A stretch of 32,092 nucleotides of DNA from Candidatus Viridilinea halotolerans. Lineage in GTDB: Bacteria > Chloroflexota > Chloroflexia > Chloroflexales > Chloroflexaceae. Made by a program: the position numbers and the translations under genes. How positions within the stretch are numbered: the stretch's first letter is position 1; each line of letters begins with the position of its first letter. Positions 13,948 to 21,154 of this stretch are shown one piece after another. Location: assembly GCA_003934145.1 (NCBI GenBank), contig RSAS01000076.1, positions 1 through 32,092 of the forward strand. The letters are read 5' to 3'. The notes beneath the pieces are model-generated. The model was not told where the DNA came from. It made no database searches and saw only the letters and a program-made list of their open reading frames with translations.

Positions 13948-14862
13948 TTACGGATCAATATCCTCGAGGCTCAGTTCCGCGAGGGCATCCTGGGCAGCTT
14001 GGCGGCGGGGGAGATCGGCGGAGCGGGCGAGGCGGGTGAGAATGCGTTTGGCATTGGGGCCGCCGACCTGCCCAAGCGACCAGATGGCGGCCAAGGTGAT
14101 CTCTAGATCGTCATCATCAACGAGGGGCAGCAGGGCAGAGAGCAGCGGGCGGCCATCTTCCGCCAGTTCACCGACGGCACGGGCAGCCTCGTAGCGTAGC
14201 GCAGGGGCGGGGCTCTGCAATTCACGTTGGATATAGGGAATCCATGTGGGGCGCATCGAGCGGCCCATCGCGAGAATGGCGCTCTCGCGCATCGCCAACT
14301 CATGGTGAGCATAAGCGCGGCCAATTTCGGCTTGGGCTGTAGATGAATTGGCGCAGTAACCCAGGCCCTCAATGGCACGACGGCGCACATCAAGGGGCTG
14401 CTCAGGATCAGTGGCAACGCGCAACAGATCGTCGTGCAGACGCTGGCCCGTGCTGGCGGGCAATTCACCCACTTCAGCGCGATAGACAAAACGCGCCAGA
14501 GCGACAGCGGCAGCGGCGCGTACGGGCCCATCCTCATCGTCGAGCAGGGCGAGCAGGCGATTCATCGTCTGTTCGCTCTCGTCCTCCCAGAGGCCAGTAA
14601 TTGCCGCTGCGCGCACACTCTGATCGGAATCACTGAGGCAGGCACGCAGCACAGAGCGAAAATCGAGGTCAACGTTATCTTCGCTCAGTTGATCAAGCTC
14701 CTGCACCACAGCAAGGCGACGTTCGGCGGGGAAGTGGTGCCAAAGCTGTAAAAAGACCCTCAGGCCCTCGTGATCGAGGGCCGCGAGGAGTTTCAAATCG
14801 GCGTGAACCAGTGGCCGCCCCAAGTCACCGAGGGGGGCCAACTGGGTTTCCAGCGTGGTCAT
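13948..14862 (-). CDS. HEAT-repeat protein
   Basis: 304-residue all-helical protein made of HEAT (PBS-lyase-like) repeats: SVRAAAITGLWED, PVRAAAAVALARFVY, DVRRRAIEGLGYC, MRESAILAMGRS, ALRYEAARAVGELAEDG, LEITLAAIWSLGQVGGPNAKRIL and RRQAAQDALAELS. There is no catalytic domain, so it is likely a protein-binding scaffold. Start is ATG 14860-14862, with AAGG close by; upstream in-frame codons come from the 58-bp repeat. It follows the 700-residue unknown gene after 95 bases, and may share its transcript. Partner unknown. Confidence 0.85.
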   Translation of the reverse strand: MTTLETQLAPLGDLGRPLVHADLKLLAALDHEGLRVFLQLWHHFPAERRLAVVQELDQLSEDNVDLDFRSVLRACLSDSDQSVRAAAITGLWEDESEQTMNRLLALLDDEDGPVRAAAAVALARFVYRAEVGELPASTGQRLHDDLLRVATDPEQPLDVRRRAIEGLGYCANSSTAQAEIGRAYAHHELAMRESAILAMGRSMRPTWIPYIQRELQSPAPALRYEAARAVGELAEDGRPLLSALLPLVDDDDLEITLAAIWSLGQVGGPNAKRILTRLARSADLPRRQAAQDALAELSLEDIDP

Positions 14863-14866
14863 AGCC

Positions 14867-14924
14867 TTATACCAGTGGCAAGCGGCGAGTGACAAATGAC
14901 GAGCAGGGCATGCCGCATACCAAT
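14867..14924 (-). repeat. 58-bp dispersed repeat, copy 2
   Basis: Reverse complement matches 849-906 at 47 of 58 positions with no gaps. At its right end a 10-bp stem, ATGCCGCATA and its complement (14910-14919 and 14930-14939), forms a hairpin in the leader of the HEAT gene. Confidence 0.7.
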
Positions 14925-14957
14925 ACCAATATGCGGCATATTCCAAGGTACTTGGTA

Positions 14958-17060
14958 TTACTCATCATCATCGGCGTAGCGTACACCGTAGCGCCGTCGG
15001 GTCGGTTGGGGATCAAGCGGCAGATCAGACTTTTGCATATCATCCTCTTCATCCTCGTCATCATCAGCGGTATTGATGGCTGGGGTAAAGAAGAAGGCAC
15101 CGGGATTGGCGTCATCGGCGATGAACTGCTCATTCTGAGCAATCAGATGTTGCATGAGCGCACATGTACCGGGGCGCAGCACGTTAAAGGCAGTGAAGAT
15201 ATCATCAAGGCTAAGAGCATAACGCGGCGCTTCACGGGTGCCAATCTGTTCACCCATAACCTCAGCGACGTGTTCAAGGAGCATCTCGGCCTTGCGGCGC
15301 TCGCCCATGGGGAAGGACTTGAGGCGGTTGAGACGTCCAAAGCGGGCTTGGATGGGAACGACATCGGGGTTCACGGTGGAGTAGTAGGTCAGGTTGGTGA
15401 AACCGAGCTTATTCTTCTTCTCGTCAAGGGTGAGGATACGCTCCTCGCGCTCTTCGGCCTCTTCATAGCTAATACTAAAGAGGTGGGGTTCATTACCCCG
15501 CGTCAGCGTAATGACGGCGCCGGGCACGAGGTGTTCGTGGAAGAACTCCTCAAGCCCTTGCAGCCAACCACCACGATTGCCGGTGGGGTAGCGCACTTCG
15601 ACGAGGGTGGTGGTGTAGTGTTGAGGCGAATCGAAACGCAAGACGGAACTGCGCTGATCGACCAGTGCCGGCTTGGGCAACAGGGCTTGGAGGCTCGCAT
15701 TCAACGGCAGAACGCCATACTCCCAGGAGAAGAAGGGCAGAGTTAGGGTCATGCTGCCTTCGACGGCAATGCGTTCGAGATCCTCGTGTTCGGCACTATC
15801 GTCAAAACCCTCAACGAGATAGGAGGTTAACTGGCCCATTTCGGCGGCCTTGATGCGCTTCCCACCGATAGCGGGTAAGCCCTTCGCCGACCAGAGATTG
15901 ACGCCTTCGACGCCAACGAACTCAAAATCCTTTTCGCGATAGAGGCGATAGTTAATTGAGAAGAGCCAGCCTTCATAATCGGACTGGCGGGCGTTATGGT
16001 AGAAGACATCAGCAATGAGTTCACTGTCGAGCAGAGGCTCACCGCGCTCGGTGATATAGTCACGAATCTTGCGCAGATCGTTCTTGCCCAAGTTAATCAC
16101 ATTAGCATCAGGAAAGAAACGCGAACCAAAGCTCACAATGCGGCGCAGGGGATCTTGCTCAATCTTCTCATTGAGCGCCTGGCGCAGGAGCGAGCCGTGT
16201 TCGGCAATGATCTCATCAATGGGACGTCGGAGATCAATGCTCATGCCGTCGGGCAAGGTAAAGACGGCTGCGCGCTCGTAGAGCGGACGGGGCGCGGGCG
16301 GCGCAACTTCAGGCTCCGGAGCAGGCGGTGGCGCAACCGCGACGGGCTCGACCACAGGTGGCGTTGGTAGTTCAGCCACGACTGGCGCAACTTCAGGTTC
16401 GGGGGCGGCAACGAACTCCGGCTCAGAGATCTGCACAGGCTCAGCGGCAACCACTGGTTCGGGCAATGCCGCAGGCAACTCCGGCTCGACAAGCAGTTCA
16501 TGTTCCGCCACCAACTCAGGGACTACCTCAACCTCAATGGGCACGTCAGACTCAAGGGCAACGGGAGCCACCTCCATGATGGAATGGCCCTCAGCCTCTT
16601 GATCTTCTGCGGCAAAGACCTCGTTGGCCTGTATCTGCCAATAGTCGGAGATAAAGACCGGTTCAACGGTCGTAATTGCAGGACGCGAAGTCGAAACCAC
16701 CACACTAATATCATCCACCGGCAGGGGGTAATCGGGTTCGTGGAGGCGCTGCTTAAAGCTATGGGTATCGGCATCATTACGGGGCACATAGGCACCCTGA
16801 CGGGAAGTAACGAAGATGACTTGATCGTCAAGTTGTTCACGGATGAAGCGTGCATCATCACGCAGAGCAGCATCAAGCGCAGCGGCCATTGCGGCCTCGT
16901 CGCGCTGATGGGTCTGGGCCATGAACGTTGTGAGGTTGGCGAGCGACTGACGGATGGGTGCATCAAAGGCAAAGAGCGAGCCTTGGGCCACCATCAGGCG
17001 AAAGATTTCATCGGCCAGCGCATGCTGGTCGGTAGCCTCCAAAGGTGGGGCGGCGGTCAT
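14958..17060 (-). CDS. 700-residue protein of unknown function
   Basis: I do not recognise this family. Three parts are visible. Residues 1-160 are helical at first (QHALADEIFRLMVAQGSLFAF). Residues 165-262 form a low-complexity linker rich in Pro, Glu, Val and Ala (EPEVAPVVAELPTPPVVEP), likely disordered. Residues 263-660 form a folded region with many aromatic residues (GSRFFPDANVINLGKNDLRKIRDYI, FFSWEYGVLPLN, NRGGWLQGLEEFFHEHLVPGAVITL). An acidic stretch (DDDEDEEDD) and a basic tail follow. No signal peptide or membrane segment is seen. Its ATG overlaps the stop of the 49-residue gene by 4 bases (ATGA), implying translational coupling. The HEAT-repeat gene follows. It may be specific to this lineage. 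Confidence 0.85.
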   Translation of the reverse strand: MTAAPPLEATDQHALADEIFRLMVAQGSLFAFDAPIRQSLANLTTFMAQTHQRDEAAMAAALDAALRDDARFIREQLDDQVIFVTSRQGAYVPRNDADTHSFKQRLHEPDYPLPVDDISVVVSTSRPAITTVEPVFISDYWQIQANEVFAAEDQEAEGHSIMEVAPVALESDVPIEVEVVPELVAEHELLVEPELPAALPEPVVAAEPVQISEPEFVAAPEPEVAPVVAELPTPPVVEPVAVAPPPAPEPEVAPPAPRPLYERAAVFTLPDGMSIDLRRPIDEIIAEHGSLLRQALNEKIEQDPLRRIVSFGSRFFPDANVINLGKNDLRKIRDYITERGEPLLDSELIADVFYHNARQSDYEGWLFSINYRLYREKDFEFVGVEGVNLWSAKGLPAIGGKRIKAAEMGQLTSYLVEGFDDSAEHEDLERIAVEGSMTLTLPFFSWEYGVLPLNASLQALLPKPALVDQRSSVLRFDSPQHYTTTLVEVRYPTGNRGGWLQGLEEFFHEHLVPGAVITLTRGNEPHLFSISYEEAEEREERILTLDEKKNKLGFTNLTYYSTVNPDVVPIQARFGRLNRLKSFPMGERRKAEMLLEHVAEVMGEQIGTREAPRYALSLDDIFTAFNVLRPGTCALMQHLIAQNEQFIADDANPGAFFFTPAINTADDDEDEEDDMQKSDLPLDPQPTRRRYGVRYADDDE

Positions 17061-17206
17061 TCGCTATCCTCCATCACCAGCTTGCTAAGAATCACGAGGT
17101 ACTGGCGTAGTAGTTCATCAATATCTTTGGGCTCACCCGACGAGCGCAACCATTGCAGGAGCTTATCGGTCGCCGTTTCGCCGAAGGTTATCATCTTGGC
17201 GTCCAT
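17057..17206 (-). CDS. Small 49-residue protein, coupled to the 700-residue gene
   Basis: Short gene: ATG 17204-17206 with an AGGGGG Shine-Dalgarno at good spacing, 49 codons, TGA at 17057-17059 overlapping the next ATG by 4 bases. The product begins MDAKMITFGETATDKLLQWL and has two predicted helices, the second amphipathic (DIDELLRQYLVILSKLV). No known family recognised. A promoter with an extended -10 lies 76 bases upstream. The tight overlap, ribosome site and promoter make it a genuine gene, probably a partner or regulator of the large protein it is coupled to. Confidence 0.75.
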   Translation of the reverse strand: MDAKMITFGETATDKLLQWLRSSGEPKDIDELLRQYLVILSKLVMEDSE

Positions 17207-17230
17207 CAAATCCCCCTAAAGCACTACGAA

Positions 17231-17252
17231 GCAGAGAGGAATTCCTCCCTGC
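17231..17252. promoter_or_regulatory. Palindrome in the leader of the small gene (possible operator)
   Basis: 22-bp palindrome with one mismatched pair, centred on GAGGAATTCCTC (17236-17247), between the promoter at 17282-17311 and the ribosome site. It could be an operator or an mRNA hairpin; the binder is unknown. Confidence 0.5.
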
Positions 17253-17281
17253 CTAGCTGGTGCGATCTTTCTGTTTGCGTG

Positions 17282-17311
17282 ATTATAGCATGTCTTTGTT
17301 GGTCTGTGCAA
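17282..17311 (-). promoter_or_regulatory. Promoter for the small gene / 700-residue gene operon
   Basis: On the minus strand TTGCAC (17306-17311), an 18-bp spacer and TATAAT (17282-17287), with TGC directly before the -10 (extended -10). Confidence 0.72.
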
Positions 17312-17367
17312 CGTCACCTCCGGTGGAGGGTTTCTTCAACGTCGTTGGGGCTGCGCCCCAAACTCTC

Positions 17368-17414
17368 TTTTTTCTTGCTTTTTGGCGGCTTCGTCGCCAA
17401 AAAGCAAGAAAAAA
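17368..17414. repeat. Family II hairpin (TTGGCGGC apex)
   Basis: 22-bp arms 17368-17389 and 17393-17414 around TTC, with one G-T pair. The lower stem TTTTTTCTTGC and its complement is unique to this copy. Confidence 0.82.
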
Positions 17415-17536
17415 TTCTTCGGGGGAGGCGAAGCCTCCCCCGAACCCCCACCGGGAGGCGTAACGGGGCGAAGCCGCCAAAAAGCAACAAAAAAAGATAT
17501 GCGGGGGAGGCGAAGCCTCCCCCGAACCCCCACCAG

Positions 17537-17569
17537 AGGGATGTGGGGAACACGGTTCCCCACATCCCT
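17537..17569. repeat. Family I hairpin abutting the ROK stop codon
   Basis: Perfect 15-bp arms 17537-17551 and 17555-17569 around ACG, core AACACGGTT. The ROK stop codon (17570-17572) is the next base. Confidence 0.85.
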
Positions 17570-18538
17570 TTAATTGGACAAGCTATCCAAGGCGGTGGCA
17601 ATCGCGCCAATGCTCACGCTATCGGGGCCAAGGATGGAGGCGACGACAGGGAGGGGGCGGACGAATTGGGGGGCGATGAAGTCGTTGACTTTGGCACTGA
17701 TGGCTTGGACAAAGGCTTCGCCGCCGATACGCACTACGATGCCGCCGAGCACGATCATGTCGGGATCAATGAGCGCTACCGTTTGGGCACAACGGGTGGC
17801 AATGAGGTCAATCGTCTCTTGGACGACCTTCGCGCCGACGCTTTGGTCGGTAAAGAGGGTCTCTAGGTTCGTCGTGGCAAGGCCATAGTGGGCGGCGCGG
17901 TTGAGCATGCCGCTAATGGAGACCAACTCTTCGAGCATTTCGGGGCGGCCAGTGCCGTCCCATCCATGGCCAACGACGGCGTGGCCAATTTCGCCAGCGG
18001 TGGAACTCGCACCGTGGTAGAGGTGACCATTGAGGACAAGGCCACCACCGACACCACTGCTGAGGTGCATGTAGAAGAGGTGTTTGTGACCTGCTCCGGC
18101 TCCAAAGGTTGCCTCAGCAAGGGCGATCAGATTGGCGTCGTTATCAATCAGGGTGACGGCATCAAAGGCCTGTTCGAAGCGATCTTGGAGGGGAAAATTC
18201 TCCCAGCCGGGCATGCGGGGCGCAAGGCGCACCACGCCATAGCGGCGATCTACCGGGCCACTAAAGCCGATCCCGACGCGCACGAGGCGATCAGTAGCAA
18301 CTTCGGCGGTGGTGAGCAGATCTTGGGCCATGGTAATGGCGTGTGCCACAAGCTCATCCGGGCTACCGCTGGCAAGCTGGGCGTGGGTCGTGTGGAGGGT
18401 GTGGTGTTGCAGATCCACAAGGGCGGCGCGCAAGCCGTAACTGCCGAGATCAACGCCAAGGATGTAGCCCTGGTTGCCGAGCATGCCCCAGCGATTTTGG
18501 GCCAAACGATCCTGAATCAGCGTCTGCAATGCGGCCAT
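17570..18538 (-). CDS. ROK family sugar kinase-like protein without zinc-binding cysteines
   Basis: 322-residue ROK-family (ASKHA fold) protein; relatives are glucokinases, N-acetylmannosamine kinases or sugar-responsive repressors. Visible are GVDLGSYGLRAALVD (phosphate 1, with Ser-Tyr instead of the usual Gly-Thr), GIGFSGPVD, IDNDANLIALAEA (catalytic Asp in NDAN), SSGVGGGLVLNGHLYHGASSTAGEIGH, and a C-terminal GGIV adenosine motif. The usual Cys-x-Cys zinc cluster after GEIGH is absent (no cysteines there). There is no helix-turn-helix, so a kinase is more likely than a repressor. AAGGAGG precedes two adjacent ATGs; the second (18536-18538) has the better spacing, the first (18539-18541) is the alternative. 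Confidence 0.88.
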   Translation of the reverse strand: MAALQTLIQDRLAQNRWGMLGNQGYILGVDLGSYGLRAALVDLQHHTLHTTHAQLASGSPDELVAHAITMAQDLLTTAEVATDRLVRVGIGFSGPVDRRYGVVRLAPRMPGWENFPLQDRFEQAFDAVTLIDNDANLIALAEATFGAGAGHKHLFYMHLSSGVGGGLVLNGHLYHGASSTAGEIGHAVVGHGWDGTGRPEMLEELVSISGMLNRAAHYGLATTNLETLFTDQSVGAKVVQETIDLIATRCAQTVALIDPDMIVLGGIVVRIGGEAFVQAISAKVNDFIAPQFVRPLPVVASILGPDSVSIGAIATALDSLSN

Positions 18539-18673
18539 CATTGGCCTCCTTTCTTGCACAGCGGGCAGCGGTGGGGGGAATACCCCTTAGGGAAGGATAC
18601 AGGAGCTAGGAAGTAGGGATGAGGCATCAGAATGCTCTGGATGCGCCCAAACTGTAAAATAGTCTGAAACCAT

Positions 18674-18695
18674 CCCTTAAGGGTTGATTATAGCA
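18674..18695 (-). promoter_or_regulatory. Extended -10 promoter and palindrome upstream of the ROK gene
   Basis: Minus-strand TGC-TATAAT (18687-18695) is an extended -10; no good -35 is seen. The palindrome CCCTTAAGGG (18674-18683) lies just downstream, about where transcription would start, and may be an operator. The same GATTATAGCAT sequence occurs at the promoter at 17282. The remaining part of the 18539-18841 gap shows no clear site for the plus-strand gene. Confidence 0.5.
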
Positions 18696-18841
18696 TACCC
18701 TCTGCTGATGAGACGGGAATGCGGGGTGACCGTTACCCCTTGGGGACATAAAGTAACTACGACATCTCTGTAGCATGCGTGCCACTTGTAGGGTAGAATG
18801 TGAGGGTGTGACCCCGTTTACCCGTCCGGTGGTGCAATTTG

Positions 18842-20965
18842 ATGCTTGAGCCTCCCGATCAGTCCGCCCCAGAGCCACAGACTGCTGACGAAGATATTAT
18901 GCGCCGCATGCGCTTTTTTTCGCTTGCCCATGAGTTACTGGCTACGACCGATCTGGATGGCCACTTGCGTGACATGAATCAGGCTTGGGCCAGTTGCTTG
19001 GGGCTGAATCTAGCAGATCTGGTGGGCGTTGCGTTACCGTCGCTGCTGCATCCCGAAGATCAACTGTGCGCAAGTGAAGCTTTTAGCTGCAATGCCCCAA
19101 CGCAAGGGGTTGTTCACTTTGAGGCCCGTTGTGCCAGCGCAACGGGTGAAATCTGCCTGATTGCTTGGAGTCTCTCGCGTGATCCACAGGGGCAGATCTG
19201 CTATCTCATCGGGCGCGATATAACTGCACAGCGTCAAATGGAGCGCGCCCTGCGCGAGAGCGAATTGCGTTTCCACCAACTGGTTGATGCCTCGCTTGAT
19301 GCCGTCTGCGTCTTGGATGTGCGTGAAAAGCGGGTTCTCTTCTTTAATCGCGCAGAGTTCTGCGGCTATCGCCAAGATGAGTTGGGCATGGCAGCGCTCG
19401 ACTACATCCACAGCGATGATCGCCAGCATGTCCGCGATCACTACCGGCGGCTGTTTCTTCGTGGCCTTGAGGCGACTGGCGCGCATGTGATCGAGTATCG
19501 CTTCTGGCGGCGCGATGGTGGCCTTGAGTGGATTCATAGTCGTTCGACGGTGCTGGGCTGTGACCATGATGGCATGCCGCGTCAAGTCGTCGTGATGCTG
19601 CGTCTGATCACGGATCGCAAACATTCGCAACAACTGCTCGATTATCAAGCCCACTACGATCCTGTCACTGGCTTGCCCAACCGTTTCGCCTTTACCGACC
19701 GTCTGGAGCAGCAGGTGGTGGCCGCCCGTGCCGTCGCGAACACCTTTGCGCTCTGTATGATCGATCTGGATCACTTTAGTCAGATCAATGATTCGCTCGG
19801 TCATACTGCGGGCGATGAGGTGCTGGCTCAGGTCGCCGATCGTCTGCGCCAGACCCTCGGCCCCACCGATCTCCTCTCGCGCCTGGGAGGCGATGAGTTT
19901 GCCGTGATTCTGCAAGAAGCCCCAAGCGCCGCGCAGATCGCCCAAACCGCCCTGCGCCTCTTGGCTATGTTGGAGGAACCGATTACGATAGGGAGTCACG
20001 AGCTTTTTGTCAGTGCCAGTATGGGCATTAGCCTCTACCCCAGCGATGGCCTTGACGCTACGACGCTGCTGAAGCACGCCGATAGCGCTCTCTACCGCGC
20101 TAAAGCGACCGGACGCAATGGGGTGAGTTGGTTTGTGCCCGAGCTTGGGCGGGCAACCTTGGCACGCCTCGAACTGGGCAACCAACTGCGCCGAGCGATC
20201 ACCCAGCGCCAGTTTGAGCTGCACTACCAACCCCAGATCTGCCTCGCCACCGGACGGGTGATCGGCGTCGAATCGCTTATTCGCTGGCACCACCCCGAGC
20301 GCGGCTTGCTGCCCCCCGGCCAATTCATTCCCGTCGCCGAAGAGAGCTACCTGATGTCGCGCATCAGCGCTTGGGTGCTCCAAGAGGCCTGCCGTCAGGC
20401 TGCAGCTTGGCACCATGCCGGCTACCCGCGGCTGCGCCTCGCCGTCAATATCTCGGCGCGCCAGTTTGAGCGCGATGACGTGATCCAACTCGTCTCGGCG
20501 GCCCTCTGGCAGAGCGGCTTTGATCCTAGTTGGCTCGATCTCGAAATCACCGAGAGCGTTCTGATGCACGATCCCGAAGGCAGTGCGCGGCGCATCATTC
20601 AACTGCGGGCAATGGGGGTGCGCATTGCAATTGATGACTTTGGCACGGGCTATTCATCCCTAGCCTACTTGCAACGCTTCCCGGTTGATACGCTCAAGAT
20701 CGATCGCTCCTTTGTTGCCGCCCTCGGCAACGATTCCGAAGTTCAACGCGGCCCCTCCGCGCTCATCCAAGCGATCATCGCCTTAGCCCACAGCCTGCAC
20801 CTCACCGTCGTCGCCGAAGGGGTCGAAACCCCCGCCCAACACGCCCTCCTGCGCGAACTGGGCTGCGACGAAGCCCAAGGCTACCTCTTCGCCTACCCCC
20901 TGCCCGCCGATGATCTGTGGGCGATCGTGCAGACGTTAGGGGTGGGGATAGCTGATAGCCGCTAG
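18842..20965 (+). CDS. PAS-PAS-GGDEF-EAL cyclic-di-GMP regulator
   Basis: 707-residue cytoplasmic cyclic-di-GMP signalling protein. Two PAS domains (about 22-135 and 138-265; the first ends in IGRDIT, the second contains FFNRAEFCGYRQDELG and a PAC-like segment), then GGDEF (about 268-430, with intact LGGDEF at 349-353), then EAL (about 438-690). The EAL signature reads ESLIRW (477-482), and the catalytic residues NISARQF, EITES, DDFGTGYSS, KIDRSFV and AEGVE are present, so phosphodiesterase activity is likely. The inhibitory I-site position before GGDEF reads GPTD rather than RxxD. There are no membrane segments. Start ATG 18842-18844 has only a weak ribosome site. The PAS ligand is unknown. 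Confidence 0.95.
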   Translation: MLEPPDQSAPEPQTADEDIMRRMRFFSLAHELLATTDLDGHLRDMNQAWASCLGLNLADLVGVALPSLLHPEDQLCASEAFSCNAPTQGVVHFEARCASATGEICLIAWSLSRDPQGQICYLIGRDITAQRQMERALRESELRFHQLVDASLDAVCVLDVREKRVLFFNRAEFCGYRQDELGMAALDYIHSDDRQHVRDHYRRLFLRGLEATGAHVIEYRFWRRDGGLEWIHSRSTVLGCDHDGMPRQVVVMLRLITDRKHSQQLLDYQAHYDPVTGLPNRFAFTDRLEQQVVAARAVANTFALCMIDLDHFSQINDSLGHTAGDEVLAQVADRLRQTLGPTDLLSRLGGDEFAVILQEAPSAAQIAQTALRLLAMLEEPITIGSHELFVSASMGISLYPSDGLDATTLLKHADSALYRAKATGRNGVSWFVPELGRATLARLELGNQLRRAITQRQFELHYQPQICLATGRVIGVESLIRWHHPERGLLPPGQFIPVAEESYLMSRISAWVLQEACRQAAAWHHAGYPRLRLAVNISARQFERDDVIQLVSAALWQSGFDPSWLDLEITESVLMHDPEGSARRIIQLRAMGVRIAIDDFGTGYSSLAYLQRFPVDTLKIDRSFVAALGNDSEVQRGPSALIQAIIALAHSLHLTVVAEGVETPAQHALLRELGCDEAQGYLFAYPLPADDLWAIVQTLGVGIADSR

Positions 20966-20971
20966 TACTAC

Positions 20972-21138
20972 CTCCGGCGGGGGTTTGGGGGCTTGGCCCC
21001 CAAAAAACAACCACCATGGTGTTGCTCGGAGGGGCGGAGCCCCTCCAAACCTCCCCAAAACCGATTGCTGGGGCAAGCCCCAAACCCTCTTGTTGTGTCG
21101 TTTTGGCGGCAAAGCCGCCAAAACGACACAGCAAGAGG
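20972..21138. repeat. Composite hairpin repeat, copy 2, upstream of uvrB
   Basis: 20972-21056 repeats the hairpin pair of 3571-3663 (TTTGGGGGC-TTG-GCCCCCAAA, then GGAGGGGC-GGA-GCCCCTCC and AACCTCCCC), with CACCATGGTG between them instead of the earlier spacer. A GGGGC-AA-GCCCC hairpin follows near 21070, then the family II hairpin 21086-21138, ending just before the uvrB ribosome site. Confidence 0.8.
21086..21138. repeat. Family II hairpin directly upstream of uvrB
   Basis: 25-bp arms 21086-21110 and 21114-21138 around AAA, with one G-T pair; apex GGCGGC/GCCGCC. It ends 5 bases before the GGAG ribosome site of uvrB, so it would lie in the mRNA leader if transcription starts upstream. Confidence 0.85.
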
Positions 21139-21154
21139 CTTACGGAGTTTCACT

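Larger units (their letters stand above)
17326..17569. repeat. Hairpin repeat block downstream of the ROK gene
   Basis: Contains GGGGC-TGC-GCCCC, the family II hairpin 17368-17414, two GGGGGAGGC-GAA-GCCTCCCCC hairpins (near 17419 and 17503) each followed by CGAACCCCCACC, and the family I hairpin 17537-17569. No gene seen. Confidence 0.85.

Noticed and set aside
14988-15068. Run of CATCATC-type simple repeats as a possible microsatellite
   Set aside because: It encodes the acidic DDDEDEEDD tail of the 700-residue protein on the minus strand, and needs no other explanation.
17314-17610. Overlapping short open frames in the block downstream of the ROK gene
   Set aside because: All are translations of GGGGGAGGC-GAA-GCCTCCCCC and family II hairpins with no coding signal.
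19034-20602. Long open frame (522 codons) on the minus strand inside the GGDEF-EAL gene
   Set aside because: No recognisable domain; it mirrors the codon structure of the plus-strand gene, which has clear PAS, GGDEF and EAL motifs.
20993-21154. 54-codon upstream extension of uvrB
   Set aside because: Translated from hairpin repeats; UvrB homology begins at the ATG at 21155, which has a ribosome site.
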